Origin: CAXBNB01 sp965267535
GTDB taxonomy: Bacteria; Bacteroidota; Bacteroidia; Cytophagales; Cyclobacteriaceae
Assembly (NCBI GenBank): GCA_965267535.1
Contig: OZ254082.1
Coordinates: forward strand, 558,001 to 622,000
Length of the DNA stretch: 64,000 nucleotides
Direction of reading: 5' to 3'
Shown: in pieces, positions 40,644 through 49,136 of the stretch
Numbering within the stretch: position 1 is the stretch's first letter
How the letters are laid out: every line of letters begins with the position of its first letter
The notes under the pieces: generated by a model
Databases searched by the model: none
What the model saw: the letters and a program-made list of their open reading frames with translations, nothing else
Told to the model about the DNA's origin: nothing
Made by a program: the position numbers and the translations under genes

Positions 40644-41555
40644 ATGCGTGAATTTTTAACTGTATGGAACCAGGCCATGTACATACTGGCACCCGCTATG
40701 CTAGCCTTGTCAGTCATTATCTATGTCTTCTACAAGATACGCCTGTCGTCCCTCAAAACTTACAAAGAGAAGCATGACTTTATCAGTCAAAAAGAGAACA
40801 AGTTCTTTATGGCTTCTCATATTGCTATAGCAGCGGCTATAGCGTTGCTGTTCAATACCTACAAATCCGATGCGGTAGCGCTGAGTGTGGTTTGGTTTTT
40901 TATCCGATTTTTTATCTCGGTATGCATTGCTACACTGCATGTGTATGTAGCACAGTTGGTGCTCAAGTATTATTACCCGGCTAAGCAGCACAAAAAGCTC
41001 GAGGTATTACGTTATGCACCTCGAATCAACCCCAAAACCGGAAATGAAATGAAGCTTCTGGGTGAAGAAGAGGAAGATGCCTATCTCGATGAGGGAATGC
41101 AGGCAGAAGAAAATGTGTTTTCGGTAGACTATGACGTGTGGATAGATGAAGAAACAGGCGATACGCTTATAGAGAAGTACGAAGGCCGGCTGCATGCGAT
41201 GAAGTGCGACCGTTGCGGCTTCCAGACATTAAGATTAGACAAAGAGGAGATTCTGAAGCAAGCTACACCAGAGGAGGAAGGAGAGTTGGAAAAAGAATAC
41301 AAATGCACCTACTGTAAGCGTATAAAAAGGAAGAGAGTGAAGCTTTCGTGGAAAAAAACGGAAGAAGACTTTAAGCTGTCTGATGTTGCAAAGTTGGCAG
41401 ACACCTCTGAACGTAAAGTAGCTCTGATCAAAATGGAAATACATTCCAACAAGGGAGAAATAAGAGATTTTGAATTCAATTCGCTGACAAATGCACAGCA
41501 GTTTTTGCAGGAGTTTGATTTTGCAAAGCTGAGTGAGGAAGAAGAGGAGGTATAG
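40644..41555 (+). CDS. Three-helix membrane protein with cytosolic zinc-ribbon, unknown function
   Basis: 303 aa. Three hydrophobic segments (about 12-30, 56-72, 78-108), then an acidic linker (LLGEEEEDAYLDEGMQAEE), a zinc ribbon with C188-x2-C191 and C221-x2-C224 flanked by basic KRIKRKRVK, and an acidic tail ending EEEEEV. I do not recognise the family. The ribbon plus basic patch suggests nucleic-acid or protein binding at the membrane. Monocistronic, followed by a strong terminator. Confidence 0.72.
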   Translation: MREFLTVWNQAMYILAPAMLALSVIIYVFYKIRLSSLKTYKEKHDFISQKENKFFMASHIAIAAAIALLFNTYKSDAVALSVVWFFIRFFISVCIATLHVYVAQLVLKYYYPAKQHKKLEVLRYAPRINPKTGNEMKLLGEEEEDAYLDEGMQAEENVFSVDYDVWIDEETGDTLIEKYEGRLHAMKCDRCGFQTLRLDKEEILKQATPEEEGELEKEYKCTYCKRIKRKRVKLSWKKTEEDFKLSDVAKLADTSERKVALIKMEIHSNKGEIRDFEFNSLTNAQQFLQEFDFAKLSEEEEEV

Positions 41556-41580
41556 CCTTTGCTTTCTGCGAAAAACAGGA

Positions 41581-41620
41581 CATAAAAAAACACGGTTTGA
41601 AGAAACCGTGTTTTTTTATG
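41581..41620. terminator. Bidirectional terminator between the zinc-ribbon gene and rpmA
   Basis: An 18-bp perfect stem: outer CATAAAAAAA and TTTTTTTATG, inner CACGGTTT and AAACCGTG, GAAG tetraloop at 41599-41602. Confidence 0.93.
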
Positions 41621-41639
41621 TTTTAAAATCGCCAGAGGA

Positions 41640-41906
41640 TTAAGCCTCAGCTTCTGCTTTTACTACAGAAACATACGATCTGTTTTGTCTTCCTTTTTTG
41701 AACTGAACTACACCGTCGGTCAAAGCAAAAAGTGTGTGATCTTTGCCCATTCCTACGTTTTCGCCAGGATGGTGTACTGTTCCTCTTTGCCTTACGATGA
41801 TGTTTCCGGCTATAATTTCCTGTCCACCAAAGATTTTAACTCCAAGTCGTTTACTATGCGACTCTCTTCCGTTTTTAGAGCTACCTGCTCCTTTCTTGTG
41901 TGCCAT
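41640..41906 (-). CDS. rpmA: 50S ribosomal protein L27
   Basis: 88 aa. MAHKKGAGSSKNGRES N-terminus, then the GNIIVRQRGT and GKDHTLFAL signatures. No cleavable N-terminal extension of the Firmicutes kind. It follows rplU by 12 bp, the standard order. Confidence 0.97.
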   Translation of the reverse strand: MAHKKGAGSSKNGRESHSKRLGVKIFGGQEIIAGNIIVRQRGTVHHPGENVGMGKDHTLFALTDGVVQFKKGRQNRSYVSVVKAEAEA

Positions 41907-41918
41907 GGGATTATGTCT

Positions 41919-42227
41919 TTATGAAATTTTTTCGATTAAAACTTTTGTTAATGGCTGTCTGTGGCCATTCTTTACCTTGTACCCTTTTCTCCTTTTCTTT
42001 TTGAAAACGATCACTTTGTCATCTTTTACATGACTCACGATTTTAGCGCTAACGCTAGAACCTTTCACAGTGGGGGTACCAACTTTTACCTTGCCGTCAT
42101 TGTCTATCAACAATACGTCCTTGAATTCTACGGAAGCGCCCTCTTCGCCCTCCAATGATGGAGTGTACACGAATTGGTCTTGCGTTACTTTGAACTGCTT
42201 TCCTGCTATGTTAACTATTGCGTACAT
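41919..42227 (-). CDS. rplU: 50S ribosomal protein L21
   Basis: 102 aa. MYAIVNIAGKQFKVTQ start and KKRRKGYKVKNGHRQPLT near the C-terminus are bL21 hallmarks. First gene of rplU-rpmA, driven by a consensus promoter. Confidence 0.97.
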   Translation of the reverse strand: MYAIVNIAGKQFKVTQDQFVYTPSLEGEEGASVEFKDVLLIDNDGKVKVGTPTVKGSSVSAKIVSHVKDDKVIVFKKKRRKGYKVKNGHRQPLTKVLIEKIS

Positions 42228-42269
42228 AAAAATTACCTAAAAATACTTGGTTTTTTTAAAAATGGAGTG

Positions 42270-42300
42270 CAAAAATATATAATTACATACCAATAACAAA
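42270..42300 (-). promoter_or_regulatory. rplU-rpmA promoter
   Basis: On the minus strand TTTG (42300-42297), a 19-bp spacer, then TATTTTTG (42277-42270). Complete match to the Bacteroidota consensus; leader of about 35 nt. Confidence 0.82.
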
Positions 42301-42376
42301 CCTTCTTTACTACAATTTGATGCAAAAAAATAATTTAAATTTTTTTCAGTTTTTTTGACCCTTAATTATAGCTAGT

Positions 42377-42414
42377 ATGAAATGAAGTAATCATTTCATT
42401 TTGATTGATCAAAA
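42377..42414. promoter_or_regulatory. Two adjoining palindromes upstream of nrdB
   Basis: ATGAAATGA (42377-42385) and TCATTTCAT (42391-42399) are 9-bp perfect arms around 5 bases. The next palindrome, TTTTGAT-TG-ATCAAAA, shares base 42399 and ends at 42414. Possible binding sites for a regulator of ribonucleotide reductase. Confidence 0.4.
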
Positions 42415-42688
42415 GGTTAGTTGTCAATTGATTAAGATTTTTTTTTAAGGCCCTTTGATTTGCTTTTTCAGGGTGTGGTCAGCTTTGATTTTTTGGTGGC
42501 TTTTAGTCATATTTGTACTGCCTGATCAAAGGAATCATACGCCGGATTCTTCAGGTATCCCAAAGAAAAATATACACCAGCTTAAAAAACAGCAAAACCG
42601 TCAGATACTGCGCCATATTGCGGTTTCTGGCAGTATTGTCTGTTATAATTTATTGTCCTAATTTTTTAAAAGGCGGGGAGCCAATAAA

Positions 42689-43678
42689 ATGAAAAACGAC
42701 GCATTGCAGGAAGAACCCATACTGAAAGAAAATAAAGATCGATTTGTTCTTTTCCCAATTCAGAAAAATGATATTTGGCAGTTTTACAAAAAAGCTGAAG
42801 CCAGCTTTTGGACAGCAGAGGAAATAGACCTGAGCCAGGATCTTAAAGACTGGAACAATCTCAATGATGGAGAAAGACACTTCATTACACACGTGTTGGC
42901 ATTTTTTGCCGCCAGCGATGGTATAGTAAATGAAAACCTTGCGGAAAACTTTTTGTCAGAAGTGCAGTTTACTGAGGCAAAGTTTTTTTATGGATTTCAG
43001 GTAGCTATTGAAAACATCCATTCTGAAACGTATTCATTGCTGATAGACACCTATGTAAAAGATCCGTCAGAAAAGACCAAGTTGTTTAATGCCATAGAGA
43101 CTATACCCTGCGTAAAGAAAAAAGCAGACTGGGCATTGCGCTGGATCGATAACGGTTCGTTTGCGGAGCGCCTGATCGCATTTGCTGCCGTAGAGGGAAT
43201 ATTTTTCTCGGGTAGTTTTTGCTCTATATTTTGGTTGAAGAAAAGAGGCCTCATGCCGGGACTTACTTTTTCCAATGAATTGATTTCACGTGACGAAGGA
43301 TTGCACTGCGACTTTGCATGTTTGCTGTACAATGATCACCTGAGAAATAAGTTGCCGAAAGAAACGGTGACCAAGATTATCAGAGATGCCGTAGAGATAG
43401 AGAAAGAATTTGTGACAGATGCCATTCCGGTAAAGCTGATCGGCATGAACGCTGAGTTGATGTGTCAGTATATAGAGTTTGTGGCAGATCGTTTGTTGGG
43501 CGAATTGGAGTGTGATAAAATATACAACACGACCAATCCGTTTGATTTTATGGATATGATATCTCTACAAGGGAAGACTAATTTCTTTGAAAAGCGGGTA
43601 GCAGAATATCAAAAAGCCGGTGTGATGAAAGAGAACGATGACGACTCGCCGAAATTTAGTTTGAATGAAGATTTTTAA
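42689..43678 (+). CDS. nrdB: Ribonucleotide reductase class Ia, small subunit
   Basis: 329 aa, similar in motif detail to eukaryotic-type R2. Di-iron ligands D47 (AEEIDL), E108 and H111 in AIENIHSETY, radical tyrosine Y115. The VQFTEAKFFYGFQ helix follows the mammalian pattern. It generates the tyrosyl radical for NrdA. It lies upstream of nrdA with a 34-bp gap, an order found in Bacteroidota. Confidence 0.96.
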   Translation: MKNDALQEEPILKENKDRFVLFPIQKNDIWQFYKKAEASFWTAEEIDLSQDLKDWNNLNDGERHFITHVLAFFAASDGIVNENLAENFLSEVQFTEAKFFYGFQVAIENIHSETYSLLIDTYVKDPSEKTKLFNAIETIPCVKKKADWALRWIDNGSFAERLIAFAAVEGIFFSGSFCSIFWLKKRGLMPGLTFSNELISRDEGLHCDFACLLYNDHLRNKLPKETVTKIIRDAVEIEKEFVTDAIPVKLIGMNAELMCQYIEFVADRLLGELECDKIYNTTNPFDFMDMISLQGKTNFFEKRVAEYQKAGVMKENDDDSPKFSLNEDF

Positions 43679-43712
43679 TGACCTCCTATATTAATAAATA
43701 ACCTGTGCACCT

Positions 43713-46094
43713 ATGTTAGTAATCAAAAGAGACGGAAGAAGAGAATCCGTTAAATTCGACAAAATCACAGCCCGCATCGACAAAATGTGTTACGGGCTCA
43801 ATACCAAGTATATCGAGCCGGTAGAAATCGCCAAAAAAGTAATTAGTGGTATTTACGATGGCGTGACTACTGTAGAGCTGGATAACCTGGCAGCAGAAAC
43901 TGCTGCATCTATGACTACAGCACATCCGGATTTTGCCAAGCTGGCAGCCAGAATAGCTATTTCTAACCTTCACAAGGTTACCAGTAAGTCTTTTTCAAAT
44001 ACCATGAAAAGGCTTTATACCTATATAGATCCCAAAACAGGAGAAAACGCAGCGCTGATATCAACAGAGGTGTACGGTATCATTAAAAAGAATGCAGCAC
44101 TGCTCGACTCTACTATTATATATGACAGAGATTTCAACTACGACTACTTTGGCTTCAAAACGCTGGAGAGATCGTACCTAATGAAGCTCGATGGCAAAAT
44201 AGTGGAGCGTCCGCAGCACATGCTGATGAGGGTGGCGATAGGTATACACAAAGAAGACATTGAAGCAGCTATACAAACGTATAACCTGCTTTCTGAAAAG
44301 TGGTTTACGCATGCAACACCGACACTTTTCAACGCCGGTACACCAAAACCACAGCTTTCTTCTTGTTTTCTCTTGACAATGAAGGACGACAGTATAGACG
44401 GCATTTACGACACATTGAAGCAAACCGCTAAGATATCACAGTCGGCTGGAGGTATAGGGCTCAGCATACACAATGTGAGAGCTACAGGGTCGTACATCAA
44501 AGGAACAAACGGAGTGAGTAACGGGATCGTACCTATGCTCAGAAACTTTGACATGACAGCTCGCTATGTAGATCAGGGTGGAGGAAAACGTAAAGGATCG
44601 TTTGCGATTTACCTGGAGCCATGGCATGCCGATATTTTTGACTTCCTGGATTTGAAGAAAAACCACGGTAAGGAAGAGTTGAGAGCGAGAGATCTGTTTT
44701 ATGCACTCTGGACACCCGACTTGTTCATGAAGCGAGTGAAAGAAAACGGAGACTGGACGCTGATGTGCCCCAATGAGTGCCCGGGATTGGCAGAAGTACA
44801 CGGGGAGGAGTTTGAAAAGCTCTATGAAAAATACGAAGCAGAAGGTAGAGGCCGCAGAACAGTGAAAGCTCAGGATTTGTGGTTTGAAATACTGGAGTCT
44901 CAAATCGAAACAGGAACTCCATATATGCTTTACAAAGATGCGGCTAACAAAAAGTCGAATCAGAAAAACCTCGGAACAATCAAGTCTAGTAACTTGTGTA
45001 CCGAGATCATGGAGTATACTTCGCCAGACGAAGTAGCAGTATGTAACCTGGCATCTGTGGCATTGCCCAAATTTGTAAACGAAGAAACCGGGGAGTTTGA
45101 CCATCAGAAACTTTATGAGATCACATATGTGATGACTAAAAACCTGAATAAGGTAATAGATGTAAACTACTATCCAGTGCCTGAGGCGAAAAACTCTAAC
45201 CTGAAGCACCGTCCTATAGGTATAGGTGTGCAAGGATTGGCAGATGCATTTATCCTTATGAAGATGCCATTTGATTCGCCTGAAGCAAGAAAATTAAACA
45301 AAGAAATATTTGAGACCATCTACTTTGCCTCGATGACTGCATCGAAAGACTTGGCCAAAGTAGAAGGGCCTTATGAGACATTTAAAGGGTCGCCGGTATC
45401 GAAAGGTATATTCCAGTACGATATGTGGAATGTAACTCCTTCGGATCGATGGGATTGGATGTCGCTCAAGCAGGAAGTAAAGAAGCACGGAGTGAGAAAC
45501 TCTCTCTTGCTGGCGCCTATGCCTACAGCTTCTACATCGCAGATATTGGGCAACAACGAGTGCTTTGAGCCTTATACATCCAACATCTATACAAGAAGAG
45601 TACTCTCAGGTGAGTTTATCGTAGTGAACAAGCACTTGATGAAAGACCTGATTGCGCTTAACCTGTGGGATGACAGCATGAAAAACAGAATCATGCAAGC
45701 CAATGGATCTATTCAGAATATCCCTGAGATTCCTGACAACATCAAAGCGCTATACAAAACTGTATGGGAGATATCTCAAAAAGCGATTATTGATATGTCA
45801 GCCGATAGAGGGGCCTTCATTTGTCAGAGCCAGAGCTTGAACATTCACTTGCAGGAGCCCAACTTCGGAAAAATGACTTCTATGCACTTCTATGCATGGG
45901 AAAAAGGCCTGAAGACAGGTATGTATTACCTTCGAACCAAAGCTGCAGCCGATGCGATCAAGTTTACTTTGGAAAAAGAAGGACGAGAAAAACCAAAAAC
46001 AGCTGCCGAATTGCAAGAGGAAGCACTGCAAAAAGCAGCAGATATGAGCTGCTCGCTGGACAACCCTGAAGGTTGCGAAGCTTGCGGAAGCTAA
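43713..46094 (+). CDS. nrdA: Ribonucleotide reductase class Ia, large subunit
   Basis: 793 aa. An N-terminal ATP-cone (MLVIKRDGRRESVKFDKI, 1-90) indicates allosteric activity control. Catalytic residues C218 (LSSCFLL), C429 and E431 (SNLCTEI) and C444 (VAVCNLAS) fall, as far as I recall, at the same numbers as in human RRM1. The C-terminal redox pair is CEACGS. It reduces NDPs to dNDPs with NrdB. Confidence 0.97.
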   Translation: MLVIKRDGRRESVKFDKITARIDKMCYGLNTKYIEPVEIAKKVISGIYDGVTTVELDNLAAETAASMTTAHPDFAKLAARIAISNLHKVTSKSFSNTMKRLYTYIDPKTGENAALISTEVYGIIKKNAALLDSTIIYDRDFNYDYFGFKTLERSYLMKLDGKIVERPQHMLMRVAIGIHKEDIEAAIQTYNLLSEKWFTHATPTLFNAGTPKPQLSSCFLLTMKDDSIDGIYDTLKQTAKISQSAGGIGLSIHNVRATGSYIKGTNGVSNGIVPMLRNFDMTARYVDQGGGKRKGSFAIYLEPWHADIFDFLDLKKNHGKEELRARDLFYALWTPDLFMKRVKENGDWTLMCPNECPGLAEVHGEEFEKLYEKYEAEGRGRRTVKAQDLWFEILESQIETGTPYMLYKDAANKKSNQKNLGTIKSSNLCTEIMEYTSPDEVAVCNLASVALPKFVNEETGEFDHQKLYEITYVMTKNLNKVIDVNYYPVPEAKNSNLKHRPIGIGVQGLADAFILMKMPFDSPEARKLNKEIFETIYFASMTASKDLAKVEGPYETFKGSPVSKGIFQYDMWNVTPSDRWDWMSLKQEVKKHGVRNSLLLAPMPTASTSQILGNNECFEPYTSNIYTRRVLSGEFIVVNKHLMKDLIALNLWDDSMKNRIMQANGSIQNIPEIPDNIKALYKTVWEISQKAIIDMSADRGAFICQSQSLNIHLQEPNFGKMTSMHFYAWEKGLKTGMYYLRTKAAADAIKFTLEKEGREKPKTAAELQEEALQKAADMSCSLDNPEGCEACGS

Positions 46095-46117
46095 AAATTG
46101 AAATTGATACGATTTTA

Positions 46118-46145
46118 AACCCGGCCATTTGGTCGGGTTTTTTTA
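46118..46145 (+). terminator. Terminator of nrdB-nrdA
   Basis: AACCCGGCC (46118-46126) pairs with GGTCGGGTT (46131-46139), one G-U pair, ATTT loop, then a T run. Confidence 0.87.
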
Positions 46146-46203
46146 TTGTTTGATGACATGAGGCAATACAGTATCTTACCCATTCAAACACTTTGTAATA
46201 AAT

Positions 46204-47196
46204 GTGAAAAGATATTTTTGTCTTACATATATGTGGTTGATCTCACTCAACCTAGTTGCTCAGGACAATCCGATATGGGATGATGTAAAATCGAAAGATT
46301 GGCCTTTAGCCTGCAAAGAAGTGAGTATCCTTTCTTCTGTTGATCAAACAGAGCAGCGAGCATATTTCTACAAAAGTAAAAGTGAGAAACCACAGCCATT
46401 AATAGTCAGTCTTCATACCTGGAGCGGAGGCTATGACCAAAAGGACACTCTTTCCTGGCAATGCATTCGACAGGATTACAATTATATCCATCCGGACTTT
46501 AGAGGGCCAAACAATACCTACGAAGCATGCGGAAGCCCATTGGTGCTGAGTGATATTGAGGATGCCATCGATTATGCTATTAAACACGCGAATGTTGATC
46601 GCAATGAAATTCATATAACCGGAGTAAGTGGAGGTGGATATGCAACGCTACTTGCATATATGAAAATAAAGCATCGGATCAAGAGCTTTTCAGCATGGGT
46701 ACCTATTTCTAATCTTATAGATTGGTACCACGAGTCTGAAGGAAGGAGGAATAAATATTCCAGAGATATTGCGCTAGTCACTACAGGCGTAGAGTTTGGA
46801 ACGGGGGATTATTACATAGATGAACCGGAGGCGAAAAAACGTTCACCTATTTTTATGAAAACGCCTATAGCACAGCGTACGAATAGCAAGCTTAATATTT
46901 ATGCAGGGGTTCACGACGGGTATACGGGCTCAGTCCCAATTACTCACTCTCTAAATTTTTATAATAAAATAGTCATGGAAATTGATAGGGAAGAAACCGA
47001 TGCGTTGATTCCTGATCAGGCTTTAATAAACTTGCTCACTTACCGGGGTGGAACTGTTCTGGGGACAATTGGGGGCAGGGATATCTACTACAAAAAAAGC
47101 TATAAGAGAATGCTGGAAGTCACCATTTTTGATGGTGGTCATGAAAGACTGGATGATATAGCATTAAGCCTTATTGAAGAAGGTATGGACAAATAA
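46204..47196 (+). CDS. Secreted alpha/beta hydrolase (S9/esterase-like)
   Basis: 330 aa, GTG start, signal peptide MKRYFCLTYMWLISLNLVAQ. Nucleophile S142 in GVSGGGYA, acid candidate D in AGVHDGYTG and His in FDGGHERLDD complete a plausible triad; LHTWSGGY near residue 70 could supply the oxyanion hole. It resembles prolyl-oligopeptidase-type or carbohydrate-esterase domains found in polysaccharide-degrading Bacteroidota, but no sus genes are nearby. Substrate unknown. The plain, AT-richer sequence differs slightly from neighbours. Confidence 0.78.
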   Translation: MKRYFCLTYMWLISLNLVAQDNPIWDDVKSKDWPLACKEVSILSSVDQTEQRAYFYKSKSEKPQPLIVSLHTWSGGYDQKDTLSWQCIRQDYNYIHPDFRGPNNTYEACGSPLVLSDIEDAIDYAIKHANVDRNEIHITGVSGGGYATLLAYMKIKHRIKSFSAWVPISNLIDWYHESEGRRNKYSRDIALVTTGVEFGTGDYYIDEPEAKKRSPIFMKTPIAQRTNSKLNIYAGVHDGYTGSVPITHSLNFYNKIVMEIDREETDALIPDQALINLLTYRGGTVLGTIGGRDIYYKKSYKRMLEVTIFDGGHERLDDIALSLIEEGMDK

Positions 47197-47212
47197 CGGG
47201 AATGTTAAAAAG

Positions 47213-48241
47213 TCATTTGTTGCTGATTATACTCAGCATATCCCCCCGAATATCTTTTTTATGCGAAAACGTTCCTGCTACATTAGGCGCGGGTATGCCA
47301 CTTCCAAAAGAGGTAGGAGCCGTAAATATGCGTGCTTCATCCCACAAATCACCCTCAATGAAAGTGGCCAGCAGGTTACCCCCCCCTTCCACAATGAGTG
47401 ATTGGATTTTTCTTTCGTAGAGATCAGCTAGTATATCTGCAAGTGAGTGACGTTCACTTATTTTTTTAAATTCAAGGTTTTTCGTTATGCCATCTTTGTG
47501 CAGGTTGTAGCACACCGTAGGAATCGACTGATCAAAAAGATGTAGCTGCTTGTCGAGGGTTAGATGTTTATCTATTACCAGGCGAAGGGGGTGTTTGCCC
47601 TGCCAATCGCGTACGTTGAGTGTAGGGTTGTCGTATCTGGCGGTGTTGGTACCTACCAGTATAGCGTCTTCTTCAGCTCGCCACTTGTGAACGAGCCTAC
47701 GCGACTCACTATTACTTATCCACTTAGAATCAAAGTTTTGGCGCGCTACAAAACCGTCAGTGGTTTGTGCCCACTTTAGAATGATATAGGGTCTTTTTTT
47801 TTCTTGAAAACAAAAAAAACGCTTGTTTAGCTCCCGGCCTGTAGCCTCAAGCAGGCCTACTTCTACGTCAATATTGGCTTGCTTTAGTTTGTTAATTCCT
47901 CCACCATTTACCAGAGGAAAGGGGTCTTTGTTAGCCACCACCACTTTTTTTACTTGATGGGTTATGAGCAGGTCGGCACAGGGAGGTGTTTTGCCGTGGT
48001 GTGCGCAGGGTTCCAGCGTAACGTACACGGTGGCTTCCTTTAGCAGGTCAGGGTTTTCTACACTTTTTATCGCATTTACTTCCGCATGCCCCTGGCCATA
48101 TTGCCTATGCCATCCCTCACCTATAATATTGTCTTGGTGTACGATTACACAGCCCACCATAGGGTTGGGACTTACAGTGCCCATGCCCAGTCTGGCAAGC
48201 TCAAAGGCCCGTTGCATATAGATATGATCCTGGTCGTTCAT
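47213..48241 (-). CDS. ribD: Bifunctional riboflavin biosynthesis protein RibD
   Basis: 342 aa. N-terminal deaminase with zinc site H52/E54 (GHAEVNAI), C79 and C88 (PCAHHGKTPPC), C-terminal reductase with SLIVEGGGNLLATFI. Catalyses the second and third steps after GTP cyclohydrolase II. Head-to-head with prmC, 40 bp apart. Confidence 0.96.
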   Translation of the reverse strand: MNDQDHIYMQRAFELARLGMGTVSPNPMVGCVIVHQDNIIGEGWHRQYGQGHAEVNAIKSVENPDLLKEATVYVTLEPCAHHGKTPPCADLLITHQVKKVVVANKDPFPLVNGGGINKLKQANIDVEVGLLEATGRELNKRFFCFQEKKRPYIILKWAQTTDGFVARQNFDSKWISNSESRRLVHKWRAEEDAILVGTNTARYDNPTLNVRDWQGKHPLRLVIDKHLTLDKQLHLFDQSIPTVCYNLHKDGITKNLEFKKISERHSLADILADLYERKIQSLIVEGGGNLLATFIEGDLWDEARIFTAPTSFGSGIPAPNVAGTFSHKKDIRGDMLSIISNK

Positions 48242-48249
48242 AAGGAGGC

Positions 48250-48277
48250 CAAAGTTAGGTTTCTTTCTCTATTTTTG
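48250..48277. promoter_or_regulatory. Facing -7 elements of ribD and prmC
   Basis: TAACTTTG on the minus strand (48257-48250) lies 8 bp before the ribD ATG. TATTTTTG on the plus strand (48270-48277) lies 4 bp before the prmC ATG. Both match TAnnTTTG. If used, both mRNAs would be nearly or fully leaderless. -33 boxes are not clear. Confidence 0.4.
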
Positions 48278-48281
48278 CGCG

Positions 48282-49136
48282 ATGAAATCTACCTTTCCAA
48301 GGCAACTATGTCAGGATATAGCCGAGCAATTACAGGCAATATATCCTTCTGAAGAGAGCGAGTCGCTCGCGCAGCGGGTGTTGGAAGCGGTTTTTTCTCT
48401 GGATCATACGGCATTGCTTATCAATGCACCCCTGGCCTTGTCGGCCGATAAGGAGAAAAAAATAGCTGACATTGTTTTCCGGTTACTCAAAAATGAACCC
48501 ATCCAGCACATTTTGGGAGAGGCCGATTTTTACGGGAGAAAGTTTAAGGTGTCGCCCAACGTATTGGTGCCGCGGCAGGAAACCGAGCAACTGGTGTATT
48601 TGATCCTCGAAACTCATAAGGGTAGCAACCCCAGAGTGCTGGATGTAGGCACAGGGTCGGGCTGTATTGCCTGCACACTGGCTCTGGAGCTGAAGAGGGC
48701 TGCAGTAGCAGCTTTGGATGTAAGCGCTGCAGCACTTGAAATAGCTCGAGAAAATGCAGAAAAGCTTTCTGCCAATGTGGACTTTTATCAGGTGGACGTT
48801 TTAACCACACCGCTACCTTTGCCCCAGCTGGATATAGTGGTGAGCAACCCGCCGTATGTGCGGGAGAGTGAAAAATCTGCCATGCATGCCAATGTATTGG
48901 CTTACGACCCTCATCTGGCGTTGTTTGTTCCCGATGGGGATCCCCTTGTTTTTTACAAGGTAATAGCCACAAAGGCCTGGCAAACTCTGAGTAAAGGAGG
49001 AAAGTTGTATTTTGAAATCAATGAGGCTTTTGGCGTGGAAACGGCCACTATGATTGAGATAATGGGTTTTTCATCCGTAAATATCCATCAGGATTTGAAC
49101 GGTAAAGACCGCTTTGTCAGTGGGGTTAGGCTTTAG
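48282..49136 (+). CDS. prmC: Release factor glutamine N5-methyltransferase
   Basis: 284 aa. N-terminal helical domain, then LVPRQETE (95-102), SAM loop DVGTGSG (121-127) and the glutamine-binding NPPY (189-192). Methylates the GGQ glutamine of release factors. Converges with the acyltransferase gene, overlapping by 4 bp at the stops. Confidence 0.96.
   Translation: MKSTFPRQLCQDIAEQLQAIYPSEESESLAQRVLEAVFSLDHTALLINAPLALSADKEKKIADIVFRLLKNEPIQHILGEADFYGRKFKVSPNVLVPRQETEQLVYLILETHKGSNPRVLDVGTGSGCIACTLALELKRAAVAALDVSAAALEIARENAEKLSANVDFYQVDVLTTPLPLPQLDIVVSNPPYVRESEKSAMHANVLAYDPHLALFVPDGDPLVFYKVIATKAWQTLSKGGKLYFEINEAFGVETATMIEIMGFSSVNIHQDLNGKDRFVSGVRL

Larger units (their letters stand above)
42228..42688. 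other. Divergent region between rplU and nrdB
   Basis: 461 bp without a supported gene. It contains the rplU promoter (42270-42300) and, toward nrdB, two adjacent palindromes (42377-42399 and 42399-42414). A plus-strand open frame of 68 codons (42455-42661) has no recognisable domain. No NrdR box was identified. Confidence 0.55.

Noticed and set aside
42455..42661. 68-codon plus-strand frame upstream of nrdB
   Set aside because: No domain, probably chance reading of the nrdB leader; kept only as a note.
44436..45233. 265-codon antisense frame within nrdA
   Set aside because: No domain and composition mirrors the codon pattern of the opposite strand; nrdA is certain.
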